A stretch of 64,000 bases of DNA from Lachnospiraceae bacterium NC2004 (GTDB taxonomy: Bacteria; Bacillota; Clostridia; Lachnospirales; Lachnospiraceae), in assembly GCA_000621905.1 (NCBI GenBank), contig JHXB01000001.1:62001-126000 (forward strand), written 5' to 3'. The notes under the pieces are model-generated. The model had not been told where the DNA came from. It worked only from the letters and a program-made list of their open reading frames with translations, and ran no database searches. Made by a program: the position numbers and the translations under genes. Positions 1 to 9,422 of the stretch are shown here, piece after piece. Position 1 is the first letter of the stretch; each line of letters begins with the position of its first letter.

Positions 1-552
1 TATACGGACGAACCTGATATGGTTGATTGGACTAGCAGCAATGTAGAGATAGTGAGCATGGATGCCAGTCATAATGCAGTGGCGCTGAAACCGGGAGAAG
101 CAGAAGTTACTGCCAGTTATAAGGGACATACATATTCATGTGATATCAAGGTAACTAAGGATGCTAATAATGATGCACGAGCTCTTAAGAATCTGATTAA
201 AGAACAGAGGAGATTAGGTGCCAAAGGCATCGATACGGATATATATTCAAATCAATATAAGTGGAAGAACGGAAGGTTGATCAAGATCAATTGGAGTGGA
301 GCTGAATTGTGTGGGATTATTAATCTGAATCCATTTAGTTATCTCACTTTTTTCGACTATTCAGGTAAGGGATCAATGGTATGGAAGATTGACGCAGCTG
401 ATCTTCAGCACATTAATTGTATAGGATGTGACGGAAGCGATATACCTCATAAATACATAAGAACTGACAGTGCGCGCACGGTTAATGTATATAATACACC
501 ACCGGAATGTTTTGAAGACTATTACTATGATTTTGTTGAAGATGAGTGCTGA
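1..552 (+). CDS. Secreted Big2-domain / LRR-cap protein, C-terminal fragment
   Basis: The reading frame is open from the first base, so the true start lies upstream and only the last 183 residues are seen. An Ig-like Big2 segment (W-T-S-S-N, V-A-L-K-P-G-E-A) is followed by a cap-like domain with L-K-N-L-I-K-E-Q, Q-Y-K-W-K-N-G-R-L and I-N-W motifs. The same two-domain order closes the next gene (604-2340), and the cap recurs at 53962-55392, so these are paralogues. No leucine-rich repeats follow the cap here. By analogy it is an exported surface or secreted protein. Its function is unknown. It lies 51 nt before the next gene and is probably co-transcribed with it. Confidence 0.75.
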   Translation, partial: YTDEPDMVDWTSSNVEIVSMDASHNAVALKPGEAEVTASYKGHTYSCDIKVTKDANNDARALKNLIKEQRRLGAKGIDTDIYSNQYKWKNGRLIKINWSGAELCGIINLNPFSYLTFFDYSGKGSMVWKIDAADLQHINCIGCDGSDIPHKYIRTDSARTVNVYNTPPECFEDYYYDFVEDEC

Positions 553-603
553 TATGTACATTATTATGAAAGTATGGATTAATTATATAAAAAAGGTGAT
601 TAT

Positions 604-2340
604 ATGTATAGAAGATATGGTATTTATGTATTGATGGTTGCTAGTGTTATAGTATTGTGTAGTATGAAAGTATATGCCAAGGATAAATACTCGACTAAAG
701 GCATTACCCCGATTATGAATTACTATTGGGACTACGATAAGAAGAGTAAAACTTTGACAATTAGTCCTGCAAGTCAAAGCAAAAGGTCTAAGCATACACA
801 TGACCTTATGCACTGGTGCGACAAGGCACAACATGTAGTGTACAAAAAAGGGGTTATGATAATTGATCCGGCATTTGATAATGATGAGTATTATAACCTT
901 AAAAGTGTTGAATTTGGAGAAAATATTCACTATATAAATGATGATGCGTTTGGCGTCTGTGAGAGTCTGAAAAGCATAACATTTAAAGGAAATATAGAAT
1001 ATCTGGGCGATAATGCATTTGCGTATTCTTCAATTAAAAACTTTACCTGTCCTAAGGGGATTAAGTATATCGGACAAAAATCATACCCAAAGGAAGGCAA
1101 TGTAGTGCTTAATGACGGATTGGAGTATATCGGTTATGAAGCGTTTAAAGAGTCTGCGATTAAGAGGATTAGTATTCCTGACAGCGTAAAATATATTGGA
1201 CCGAGAGCGTTCTTTAAGTGCAAGTCACTAAGTGAAGTAGAACTCCCTAATAATCTTAAGGTAGTTGAGCACGGTATATTCTATAAGGCTAGCGCACTTA
1301 AGAAGTGTACTATCCCGGACTCGGTTGTTGCAATTGAGCCTAATGCTTTTAGTTACACAAGTATAGAAGAAATAACAATCCCTGCGAATGTTGAATGTTT
1401 AGGCGGAGTAATCGATAAGAGTCAATATCTAAGTTATGGTAAGGGGCGCCTATATTATAATACAGACTTTTATGATAATGATTTTTATCGACTAGATGAG
1501 GACGAAGACTTTTTGTATGGGGCTATATTTACCGGATGTAGTCAATTAAAGAGAATCAGGTTTGAAACTAAAAAGCTTAATAAAGTATATGAAGAGGCTC
1601 TTTACGGTTTGCCGGACGATGTTGTTATCGAAGTTCCCAGAGGTTGTAAGGAGAAATATAAGGAATTGTTTTATAATGGGGATCTTAAAGAATTGGCTAA
1701 CATTGTCGAGGTTGATATAGAATCTGAAGATGAAAATGTTCGCTTAAATAAAACAAATATAACAGCTAAAGCCGGATGCGTTAGTCAACTGGAGTTAATG
1801 TGTGCAGGTGATATTGACAATATAAGCTGGGACACAACTGACGCTAAAGTTGCAACAGTTGACAATAATGGAGTCGTAACAGGAATTGACGTGGGAGAGT
1901 GTGATATAATTGCGCATTATAAAGCGAAGGATTATGTGTGTAAGTATTCTGTTACTTCGGCGGATGTTAATGACGATGCCAACGAACTTAAAAAGCTTAT
2001 AGCAACTCAAAAGGGTAATAAGCAGATAAGCACAGATATTAACAGCTCTCAGTACAAATGGAAAAACGGACGACTTATCGGGATTAATTGGGATGGCTGT
2101 GGAGTAAGCGGGATACTGAATTTAAATGGACTAACGTGTCTTGAATATATATGCATAGGGCGTCGACAATCTGATTATGCCTTAGGTAAGGCAGTGATAT
2201 GCATTGAGGCGGATGATCTTAAGAATCTTCGAACGATAGGGTGTGAGAATTGCAATTTCTACAGAAAGTGCGTACACACAGCCAATTCTATTGGTTTAAC
2301 AATAGTAAAGAAACCGGATGGTTACAGTGATGAGATATAA
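604..2340 (+). CDS. BspA-like leucine-rich repeat protein with Big2 domain
   Basis: A 578-residue exported protein. Residues 1-25 form a signal peptide (basic start, hydrophobic core, A-K cleavage site after V-Y-A). Residues about 80-375 carry BspA/LRR_5-type repeats with recurrent I-P-D-S-V-K-Y-I and A-F motifs. Residues about 380-450 form a Big2 Ig-like domain. From about 457 there is an LRR-cap-like domain (Q-Y-K-W-K-N-G-R-L, I-N-W) also found in the gene before it and at 53962. BspA-like proteins of this type are often surface-exposed binding proteins, but no ligand can be inferred. An AAAGGTGAT site precedes the ATG. The next gene follows after 14 nt, so the three secreted proteins look like one operon. 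Confidence 0.85.
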   Translation: MYRRYGIYVLMVASVIVLCSMKVYAKDKYSTKGITPIMNYYWDYDKKSKTLTISPASQSKRSKHTHDLMHWCDKAQHVVYKKGVMIIDPAFDNDEYYNLKSVEFGENIHYINDDAFGVCESLKSITFKGNIEYLGDNAFAYSSIKNFTCPKGIKYIGQKSYPKEGNVVLNDGLEYIGYEAFKESAIKRISIPDSVKYIGPRAFFKCKSLSEVELPNNLKVVEHGIFYKASALKKCTIPDSVVAIEPNAFSYTSIEEITIPANVECLGGVIDKSQYLSYGKGRLYYNTDFYDNDFYRLDEDEDFLYGAIFTGCSQLKRIRFETKKLNKVYEEALYGLPDDVVIEVPRGCKEKYKELFYNGDLKELANIVEVDIESEDENVRLNKTNITAKAGCVSQLELMCAGDIDNISWDTTDAKVATVDNNGVVTGIDVGECDIIAHYKAKDYVCKYSVTSADVNDDANELKKLIATQKGNKQISTDINSSQYKWKNGRLIGINWDGCGVSGILNLNGLTCLEYICIGRRQSDYALGKAVICIEADDLKNLRTIGCENCNFYRKCVHTANSIGLTIVKKPDGYSDEI

Positions 2341-2354
2341 TAGGAGGGAGTAAT

Positions 2355-4325
2355 ATGAGCAAGAGGTTGTTGATAACATTAGCTGTGATTGCCGTAATGT
2401 TGATGAACACAGTAATATCTAACGCTGAACAAAGTGAACCGATTAAACCAAATGATGGAAGGGAATATGTTATAGATGTAGCGGCAACTATAAAGAATAA
2501 GGTTAATAATAGGGAATCAACTAAGAAAATCGACAATATCGGAGTGGGTATATATGAAAGCAGATGTATAAGCTACAAAGCGTCAGGAAATGCTGCAGTA
2601 GACGATATTCCAAGAATGTGTCATTTGTTGATTGATATTTCGGGTTATGCAGCATATTATAACGATGATAAGAAGGATCAAGCGCTCAGCGAGGATATGC
2701 TTGCTGCGCTTGATCAAACATTAGCGAGCTGCGAAGCCGCTGATAAGCGACTTGTTGTGCGAGTGGCCTACGATCCCGGGTTTAAGGGAGATAACTATGT
2801 TCATGAACCCGGATATTCTATGATAAAGAATCATATTGCTTCAATAGCGGGTAAGATATCTAAGCATAAGACTTGTATAGTAGCGATAGAGGCAGGAATG
2901 TTAGGGAAGCGCGGTGAAATGAGTGGCGGATACCAGTGCTGTAAGAAGAATCGCAATATGGTGATAACCGAGTGGGAGAAACACCTCGATAAAGATATAA
3001 GTTTGGTCAAAGCTCCGTATAATAGCGAAGATAAAGGCGATACAGTTTATATGTGTTCTGATGACGATAGTGTATCACTATTAAAAGAGTCGACTTATAT
3101 AGGAGATGATGAGGTCTATAAGGGTCTAACTGAGTATGAATATATAAATAACCACTCAGGTTACAGGTTCGTGGTGCGTGATGTAAGGATAAAGAATATT
3201 GATTATATAATTGATAATTCCGGTAGGAATCACGGTGAGTATAGAATAGAAGTTGATATCGAAAATGTTGGTAATGCGAAACATGCCGGTTGTAAATGTG
3301 TGGAGATATGGATAGTCGATGACCAAAATCATATAAAACGCTGCAATCTTAGTGATGTTCAGAGTGGCGATCCCTCAGAATGGGAGAGCGGCACCATGGT
3401 AACATACAAGGCGACAGTGTTACCTATTGGATGGTCGGGAATGAAAGAGTACAGATTGTACATGAGGCTTACCGATGAAGAGCGGGATTACAGTAAGTAT
3501 TGGCTTTATTCTGGTCAGTATGAAGGTGATGGTGAAGGTAACATGATATGTTATTATAGAAATGACAATAATACGACTCGTTTTGCCAATGATGACACTA
3601 TTATTAACGGAAGAAGCCTTAGTCAATTCAATGATAGGTTCAATATAAACTATTTATGTGACGTGGATGTCACATATAAGTATGTACCTGTTATTGATAC
3701 GAAGTCGGATCGAACCGACGAGAATCAGAAGTATGAATTGGATGATTCCGATTATGATTACACTGTTGATCAGGATGACACATCGTATGAAGAAGATGAA
3801 GAAGATGACGAAGATGACGAGCAAGACATTCTCGACACTGATTTTTATGAATCTAAGAGTCCGTTTTATGCAGGTGATACGATTAGAAAGCAAACTAAAA
3901 ATATCGATTTTAATGCTATTATAACGTCCATAAACACTGACAAGAAAAAGGGCGAAATCAGGATAACCAAGATCAATGAATCGAATAAAAATCTTGTTAT
4001 AGCTGATTCGTATACATGTGATGGTGTTACGTTTAAGGTGACATCGGTTTTAAGTAATGCATTTTTGCACCTAAAAAGTGACTCCATTACTATTGGCAAG
4101 AATGTTAAAAGCATTAAATATGGTGAGCTTGATTATTCGTCTATTAGTACCAGTAAAGTGATTATTAAGACCAAGAAGCTAAAGGCTAAGAATGTAGATC
4201 GTAATTTTGTAAAGGATCTGCCGGACTTCGTAACGATAGTTGTTCCTAAGAGTAAGTATAAAGAATATAAAAAACTGTTTTTCAAAAAAGGCTTGGCTAA
4301 AACGGCGAAAGTTATAAAGGGCTGA
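2355..4325 (+). CDS. Secreted DUF4874/DUF4832-like protein with acidic linker and BspA-like tail
   Basis: A 656-residue exported protein with a signal peptide (residues 1-24, ending S-N-A). Residues about 55-215 resemble DUF4874: L-L-I-D-I-S-G-Y, then L-D-Q-T-L-A-S-C, then R-V-A-Y-D-P-G-F and an E-A-G-M-L-G segment. DUF4832-like sequence (G-Y-R-F-V-V-R-D-V) follows to about 420. These families look like (beta/alpha) barrel glycosidase relatives. The usual G-x-W-G-E-W-H motif reads G-K-R-G-E-M-S here, so enzymatic activity is doubtful. An Asp/Glu run at 477-492 links to a C-terminal BspA-like LRR_5 region (V-V-P-K-S-K-Y-K-E-Y-K-K-L-F). A GGAGGGAG ribosome binding site precedes the ATG. The family call is from memory. 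Confidence 0.65.
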   Translation: MSKRLLITLAVIAVMLMNTVISNAEQSEPIKPNDGREYVIDVAATIKNKVNNRESTKKIDNIGVGIYESRCISYKASGNAAVDDIPRMCHLLIDISGYAAYYNDDKKDQALSEDMLAALDQTLASCEAADKRLVVRVAYDPGFKGDNYVHEPGYSMIKNHIASIAGKISKHKTCIVAIEAGMLGKRGEMSGGYQCCKKNRNMVITEWEKHLDKDISLVKAPYNSEDKGDTVYMCSDDDSVSLLKESTYIGDDEVYKGLTEYEYINNHSGYRFVVRDVRIKNIDYIIDNSGRNHGEYRIEVDIENVGNAKHAGCKCVEIWIVDDQNHIKRCNLSDVQSGDPSEWESGTMVTYKATVLPIGWSGMKEYRLYMRLTDEERDYSKYWLYSGQYEGDGEGNMICYYRNDNNTTRFANDDTIINGRSLSQFNDRFNINYLCDVDVTYKYVPVIDTKSDRTDENQKYELDDSDYDYTVDQDDTSYEEDEEDDEDDEQDILDTDFYESKSPFYAGDTIRKQTKNIDFNAIITSINTDKKKGEIRITKINESNKNLVIADSYTCDGVTFKVTSVLSNAFLHLKSDSITIGKNVKSIKYGELDYSSISTSKVIIKTKKLKAKNVDRNFVKDLPDFVTIVVPKSKYKEYKKLFFKKGLAKTAKVIKG

Positions 4326-4410
4326 TAATTCTTAACACATAACAGATAAATTAATGATTACTATCACATTTTTAATGTTTTTACGCGTTTTTGATGCTTT
4401 TAATCTGTAA

Positions 4411-4439
4411 TTGTAATTGAAGGGAAAGTATGATATAAT
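4411..4439 (+). promoter_or_regulatory. Promoter of glyA
   Basis: TTGTAA (4411-4416), a 17-bp spacer, then TATAAT (4434-4439) with an upstream TG that makes it an extended -10. It lies 59 nt before the glyA start, in the 173-nt gap after the secreted-protein operon. I see no riboswitch in this gap. Confidence 0.75.
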
Positions 4440-4498
4440 GCACTATGTGTGTCGCAATTTTAGCGATAATTGTATGAATACTAGGAGGTATAAGGAAC

Positions 4499-5740
4499 AT
4501 GTACAGTTTTGATGAGATTAAGAATGCAGATCCGGAGATAGCTAAGGCTATAACTGACGAGGTAGAGAGACAGAACTCTCATATTGAGCTTATTGCATCA
4601 GAGAATGTTGTAACCAAGGCGGTTATGGCAGCTATGGGAAGCCCGCTTACCAACAAGTACGCCGAAGGATATCCGGGCAAGCGTTACTATGGTGGGTGCG
4701 AGTATGTTGATGTAGTTGAGGATCTTGCAAGAGAGAGAGCTAAGGAGCTTTTTGGTGCTGAGTATGTTAATGTTCAGCCACACTCAGGTGCACAGGCTAA
4801 TATGGCAGTATTTTTCGCTATCTTAGAGCCTGGTGATACATTTATGGGTATGAATCTTGATCATGGTGGACATCTTACACATGGTTCTCCTGTTAATATG
4901 TCAGGTAAGAATTATAACTGTGTTCCTTATGGCGTTAATGATGACGGTGTTATAGATTATGATGATGTACTTAGAATTGCCAAGGAATGTAATCCTAAGC
5001 TTATCGTAGCAGGAGCAAGCGCTTATGCAAGAACTATTGACTTTAAGCGTATGAGAGAGATTGCAGATGAGGTTGGAGCTGTTCTTATGGTAGATATGGC
5101 TCACATCGCAGGTTTGGTTGCTGCAGGCCTTCATCCAAGCCCAATTCCTTATGCTCATGTTACAACTACCACAACTCATAAGACTCTTAGAGGACCAAGA
5201 GGTGGTATGATTCTTTCAAGCAATGAGGTTAATGAGAAGTATAACTTCAACAAGGCTATATTCCCTGGAATTCAGGGTGGTCCTTTGATGCATGTTATTG
5301 CTGCTAAGGCAGTATGTTTCAAGGAAGCGTTAACAGAAGATTTTAAGAACTATCAGAAACAGATAGTTAAGAATGCAAGCACTTTGTGTAAGGCTTTACA
5401 GGAGAGAGGATTCAAGATTGTTTCGGATGGTACTGACAATCACCTTATGCTTGTCAATCTTGTAGATATGGGCAAGACCGGTAAGGATGTCGAGAAGCTT
5501 CTTGACAGCTGCAATATCACAGCCAACAAGAACACTGTTCCTAACGATCCTAAGTCACCTTTCGTAACCTCAGGTCTTCGTATCGGAACTCCTGCTGTTA
5601 CAACAAGAGGTATGGTAGAAGAGGATATGATCGTTATAGCTGATGCAATTAAGGCAGCGGTTATCGACGAGGATTTAGAGACAGCTAAGTCACTTGTTAA
5701 GGGATTGACTGACAAGTATCCTTTATACAGAGAATATTAA
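4499..5740 (+). CDS. glyA: Serine hydroxymethyltransferase
   Basis: A 413-residue PLP enzyme that converts serine and tetrahydrofolate to glycine and methylene-tetrahydrofolate in the cytoplasm, the main entry into one-carbon metabolism. The family signature is clear: the N-terminal [22 protein letters not shown], and the PLP-lysine segment [14 protein letters not shown] with Lys228. Length is normal. An AGGAGG site lies 10 nt before the ATG. It has its own promoter and a hairpin terminator, so it is probably a single-gene unit. metF (37884) uses the same cofactor pool. Confidence 0.98.
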   Translation: MYSFDEIKNADPEIAKAITDEVERQNSHIELIASENVVTKAVMAAMGSPLTNKYAEGYPGKRYYGGCEYVDVVEDLARERAKELFGAEYVNVQPHSGAQANMAVFFAILEPGDTFMGMNLDHGGHLTHGSPVNMSGKNYNCVPYGVNDDGVIDYDDVLRIAKECNPKLIVAGASAYARTIDFKRMREIADEVGAVLMVDMAHIAGLVAAGLHPSPIPYAHVTTTTTHKTLRGPRGGMILSSNEVNEKYNFNKAIFPGIQGGPLMHVIAAKAVCFKEALTEDFKNYQKQIVKNASTLCKALQERGFKIVSDGTDNHLMLVNLVDMGKTGKDVEKLLDSCNITANKNTVPNDPKSPFVTSGLRIGTPAVTTRGMVEEDMIVIADAIKAAVIDEDLETAKSLVKGLTDKYPLYREY

Positions 5741-5758
5741 TTAATAGTGCTATGATTT

Positions 5759-5790
5759 AATCCCCGGAATAGCATTCTGGGGATTATTAA
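5759..5790 (+). terminator. Terminator after glyA
   Basis: A 12-bp inverted repeat (arms 5759-5770 and 5774-5785, with one mismatch) and a 3-nt loop lie 18 nt after the glyA stop. The tail ATTAATAT is a weak U-tract. Confidence 0.6.
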
Positions 5791-5806
5791 TATATGGAGT
5801 TATTTG

Positions 5807-6487
5807 ATGAAGACTTTTTTTGCTAACATGTTTAAAGGGCTTACCGTAACACGAATTGTGTTAATGTGTATAGGTGTTTTTTTTATAGGAATGTCTGTGT
5901 CATTAAGCCGTTTATCCAGTCTAGGAACAGATCCGTTTTCGTGTATGAATCTTGGAGTGAGCTCTGTGTTAAGGGATGTTACGGGCAGTGACTTTTTTAC
6001 ATACGCTAACTATCAGCTCTTGGTTAATTTGGTTCTTTTGATTCCTATGTTTATATTTATGTTAAAGGGAATCGGAATCGGGACTATCATTAATATGGTT
6101 TTTGTTGGCTATTCAGCTGATTTATGCATGTATGTATATAAGATGTTTAACTTAACACCAGAAGTTCTTAAAGATAACATGGTGATAAAGGTTATATGCA
6201 TGATTTTAGCGCTTTTGGTGCTGACATTTGGTGTTGCTCTTTATATGCAGTGTAACAGAGGAATTGCGCCGTATGATGCATTGGCTCCTATCATGGAAGA
6301 CAAGACGAACGGTAAGCTTAAATATGCAATAGGACGTATAATTACAGACTGTTTATGTGTACTTATCGGATTCTTAGCGGGAAGCGTAGTTGGTATCAAT
6401 ACTTTGGTTATGATGTTTGGTACCGGACCGTTTGTATCATTTTTTAGAAATAATGTTGCTAAGAAGATTATTCCTGATGAACAATAA
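5807..6487 (+). CDS. YczE/YitT-family integral membrane protein
   Basis: A 226-residue membrane protein with about five hydrophobic segments. Near the N-terminus it carries the motif G-V-F-F-I-G-M-S-V-S-L followed by L-G-T-D-P-F-S-C, typical of YczE-like proteins. The family function is poorly known, and a Bacillus member affects lipopeptide production. An in-frame TTG lies one codon upstream, but GGAG at 5795-5798 is correctly spaced for the ATG at 5807. degV follows after 27 nt, so the two may be co-transcribed. No catalytic residues can be assigned. Confidence 0.8.
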   Translation: MKTFFANMFKGLTVTRIVLMCIGVFFIGMSVSLSRLSSLGTDPFSCMNLGVSSVLRDVTGSDFFTYANYQLLVNLVLLIPMFIFMLKGIGIGTIINMVFVGYSADLCMYVYKMFNLTPEVLKDNMVIKVICMILALLVLTFGVALYMQCNRGIAPYDALAPIMEDKTNGKLKYAIGRIITDCLCVLIGFLAGSVVGINTLVMMFGTGPFVSFFRNNVAKKIIPDEQ

Positions 6488-6514
6488 TATTTATAGTGGA
6501 GGATGAGATTTGAT

Positions 6515-7369
6515 ATGAGTAATGTAGCGATAGTTACAGACAGTAATAGTGGCATAACTCAAAATGAAGCGAAGGGGTTAGGTGTATATGTACTCCCTAT
6601 GCCTTTTTATATTGATGAAGAACTGTACTTAGAGGATATTACTCTTACTCAGGAGCAGTTCTATGAGAAGTTGAGCCAAGGAGCTGATGTCAGCACTTCT
6701 CAGCCTTCTATAGGTGAGGTCAAGGAGATGTGGGATAAGGTTCTCGCAGATCATGATGAGATTGTTCATATTCCTATGTCGAGCGGTCTTAGCAGTTCGT
6801 GTCAGACAGCGACTATGTTAGCTGAAGATTATGATAATAAAGTATATGTTGTAGATAATCAGAGGATATCGGTTACTCAGAAACAGAGTGTCTTAGATGC
6901 GCTTAAACTTGCGAAAGAGGGCAAGACGGCTAAAGAGATTAAGGATATTCTGATAAGAGACAAGTTCGAGTCAAGTATATATATTACCGTTGATACTCTT
7001 ACTTACCTTAAGAAAGGTGGAAGAGTAACTGCTGCAGGTGCGGCAATTGGTTCTGTTCTTAATCTTAAGCCGGTTCTTACTATTCAGGGTGAGAAGCTTG
7101 ATGCGTACTCTAAGGCGAGAGGTATGAAGATAGCCAAGAAGACTATGCTTGACGCTATTGAGAAGGATTTAAAAGAGAGATTTGAAGGTAAGAACATGCA
7201 TCTTGAGATGGCTTATTCTTATGATGTAGAAGAAGCTAAGATATGGGCAGACGAGATTATGGAGAGATTTCCTAATATGAATAAAGTGGAATTACAGCCA
7301 CTTTCACTGTCGATATCATGTCATATAGGGCCGGGTGCTTTGGCGGTTGCAGTTAGTATAGTAGAATAG
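6515..7369 (+). CDS. DegV family fatty-acid-binding protein
   Basis: A 284-residue DegV-family protein. These proteins bind a long-chain fatty acid, and FakB members present it to the kinase FakA. The features are V-A-I-V-T-D-S-N-S-G at the start, S-T-S-Q-P-S near residue 55, I-P-M-S-S-G-L-S-S-S-C near 87, and Y-L-K-K-G-G-R near 162. I start it at the ATG at 6515: an ATG at 6503 directly abuts GGAGG (6498-6502), leaving no spacer, and the family usually begins just before V-A-I-V-T-D-S. No fakA gene is seen nearby. Confidence 0.9.
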   Translation: MSNVAIVTDSNSGITQNEAKGLGVYVLPMPFYIDEELYLEDITLTQEQFYEKLSQGADVSTSQPSIGEVKEMWDKVLADHDEIVHIPMSSGLSSSCQTATMLAEDYDNKVYVVDNQRISVTQKQSVLDALKLAKEGKTAKEIKDILIRDKFESSIYITVDTLTYLKKGGRVTAAGAAIGSVLNLKPVLTIQGEKLDAYSKARGMKIAKKTMLDAIEKDLKERFEGKNMHLEMAYSYDVEEAKIWADEIMERFPNMNKVELQPLSLSISCHIGPGALAVAVSIVE

Positions 7370-7390
7370 AATACATAAAGTGGTGAATTG

Positions 7391-9421
7391 ATGAAGTCTG
7401 TTTATATAGCAGAGAAACCAAGTGTAGCTCAAGAATTTGCCAAAGCATTAAAGCTTGATTGCAAGAGAGAGGATGGTTATTTAGAAGCGCCGGATGCCAT
7501 TGTAACATGGTGTTACGGACATCTTATAACCATGAGTTACCCGGATGCATATGATCCTGAGCTTAAAAGGTGGCGGTTTGATACGCTGCCTTTTCTTCCT
7601 AATGAATGGCGCTACGAGGTTATTCCTTCTGCAAGTAAGCAATTTAATATAGTTAAGAGGCTCTTGAATCGAGATGATGTCGAGAGAATATATGTCTGTA
7701 CTGACTCCGGAAGAGAAGGAGAGTACATATATAGGTTGGTCGATCAGGAAGCTAAGGTTCCTGCAACTAAGGACAAGCGCAGAGTATGGATTGATTCTCA
7801 GACAGAAGAAGAGATATTAAAGGGCATCAAGAATGCCAAGCCTCTTTCGGAATATGACAATATGTCGGATTCCGCGTATCTTAGAGCCAAGGAAGATTAC
7901 CTTATGGGTATTAACTTCTCAAGGGCGTTAACGCTTAAGTACGGATATCCTATGAGGGATTTTCTTAAGCGAGACAAGAATGTTGTTGTCGCCGTCGGAA
8001 GGGTTATGACGTGTGTTCTCGGCATGATTGTAAGAAGAGAACGAGAGATAAGAAATTTTATAAAAGTTCCTTTTTTTAAGGTAAATGCTATCGCTACGTT
8101 AGCAGGCAAAGATTTTGATATGGAGTGGAGAGCGGTAGAGGGCTCGATGTACTTTAATACTCCGTATCTTTATGGAGATAAGGGTAACGGCTTTAAGGAG
8201 AGAAAGACGGCTGAGGAGCTTGTAGAGCGCCTTAAGAAGGTTGATCCTTTAGAGAGCACGATAGTTAAGATTGAAAAGAAGACGGAGAAGAAGAATCCTC
8301 CGATGTTATATAACCTGGCAGAGTTACAGAACGATTGCTCAAGATTCTTTAAGATAAGACCCGACGAGACACTTAACATCGTTCAGAATCTTTATGAGAA
8401 GAAACTTGTAACTTATCCGAGAACTGATGCGAGAGTATTATCGACTGCGGTAGCTAAGGAGATTTATAAGAATCTTAGAGGGTTAGCTTCTTATCCTCCT
8501 GTTGGAGTGTATGCTAAGTATGTGGTTGATAAAGAAGGATATAAGAATATACATAAATCAAGATATGTCAATGACAAGCAGATTACCGATCACTATGCGA
8601 TAATACCTACAGGTCAGGGATTATCACAATTATCGAGAGTGTCTGAACTTGAAGCTAAGGTGTATGAGCTTATAGCGAGGAGATTTGTAAGCATTTTCTA
8701 TCCGGCAGCAGAATATAAGAAATACTCGATAGAGTCTGAGATAGACGGAGAGCATTTCTTTTCAACAACCAAGGTGTTGTCTAAGGATGGATACCTTAAG
8801 GTAGCTAACCATTCATTTGGACGCAAGAAGAAAGAAGAGACTAAGGAAGGCGAAGAGCAGGAAGAAGACGCACTTGACGAGACTTTGTTAGAGGCTATAT
8901 CTTCTCTTAAGAAGGGTGATAAGCTCGAGTTTAAGGATATTGTTATCAAGGAAGGCGAGTCCTCACCACCTAAGCCATACAATTCAGGTTCCATTATTCT
9001 TGCAATGGAAAATGCCGGTAAACTTATAGAGGATGAGGAATTGAGATCACAGATTAAGGGAAGCGGAATCGGAACTTCTGCTACCAGAGCTGAGATTATT
9101 AAGAAACTGAGCAATAACGGATACATTTCCATTAATGGTAAGACACAGGTGCTTGCACCTACACTGCTCGGCGAGATGATATATGATGTTGTCGATCATT
9201 CGATTAAGTCGATGCTTAACCCAGAACTAACAGCAAGTTGGGAGAAGGGGCTTTCGATGGTTGCTGACGGAGCCGTTACTTCCGATGAGTACATGAAGAA
9301 GCTTGAAGATTATGTCGGCAAGCTTACCAACAATGTCAAGGGACTTAACAATAAGAATCAGATGCTATACCTGTTTAATCAGGTGTCGCCGTATTATAAG
9401 ACTAAGAAAGGAAGGAAATAA
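7391..9421 (+). CDS. topB: DNA topoisomerase III (type IA)
   Basis: A 676-residue type IA topoisomerase that relaxes and decatenates DNA through a transient 5'-phosphotyrosine. It begins with the TOPRIM segment V-Y-I-A-E-K-P-S-V-A, has the acidic pair region C-T-D-S-G-R-E-G-E-Y, and carries the catalytic tyrosine in T-Y-P-R-T-D-A (Tyr342). The later G-I-G-T-S-A-T-R-A-E-I motif is also present. There are no C-terminal zinc-finger cysteines, as in many TopB proteins. A TTG sits one codon before the ATG, and the ATG at 7391 is preferred. The gene is followed after 1 nt by the beta-helix protein gene. Confidence 0.95.
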   Translation: MKSVYIAEKPSVAQEFAKALKLDCKREDGYLEAPDAIVTWCYGHLITMSYPDAYDPELKRWRFDTLPFLPNEWRYEVIPSASKQFNIVKRLLNRDDVERIYVCTDSGREGEYIYRLVDQEAKVPATKDKRRVWIDSQTEEEILKGIKNAKPLSEYDNMSDSAYLRAKEDYLMGINFSRALTLKYGYPMRDFLKRDKNVVVAVGRVMTCVLGMIVRREREIRNFIKVPFFKVNAIATLAGKDFDMEWRAVEGSMYFNTPYLYGDKGNGFKERKTAEELVERLKKVDPLESTIVKIEKKTEKKNPPMLYNLAELQNDCSRFFKIRPDETLNIVQNLYEKKLVTYPRTDARVLSTAVAKEIYKNLRGLASYPPVGVYAKYVVDKEGYKNIHKSRYVNDKQITDHYAIIPTGQGLSQLSRVSELEAKVYELIARRFVSIFYPAAEYKKYSIESEIDGEHFFSTTKVLSKDGYLKVANHSFGRKKKEETKEGEEQEEDALDETLLEAISSLKKGDKLEFKDIVIKEGESSPPKPYNSGSIILAMENAGKLIEDEELRSQIKGSGIGTSATRAEIIKKLSNNGYISINGKTQVLAPTLLGEMIYDVVDHSIKSMLNPELTASWEKGLSMVADGAVTSDEYMKKLEDYVGKLTNNVKGLNNKNQMLYLFNQVSPYYKTKKGRK

Positions 9422-9422
9422 C

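Noticed and set aside
3658-3924. 88-codon plus-strand frame within the DUF4874-like gene
   Set aside because: It is a shadow of the Asp/Glu-rich linker in another frame, with a repetitive Met/Lys/Arg composition.
8698-9132. 144-codon minus-strand frame inside topB
   Set aside because: It lies entirely opposite a conserved gene, is Ser/Leu-rich, and has no ribosome binding site.
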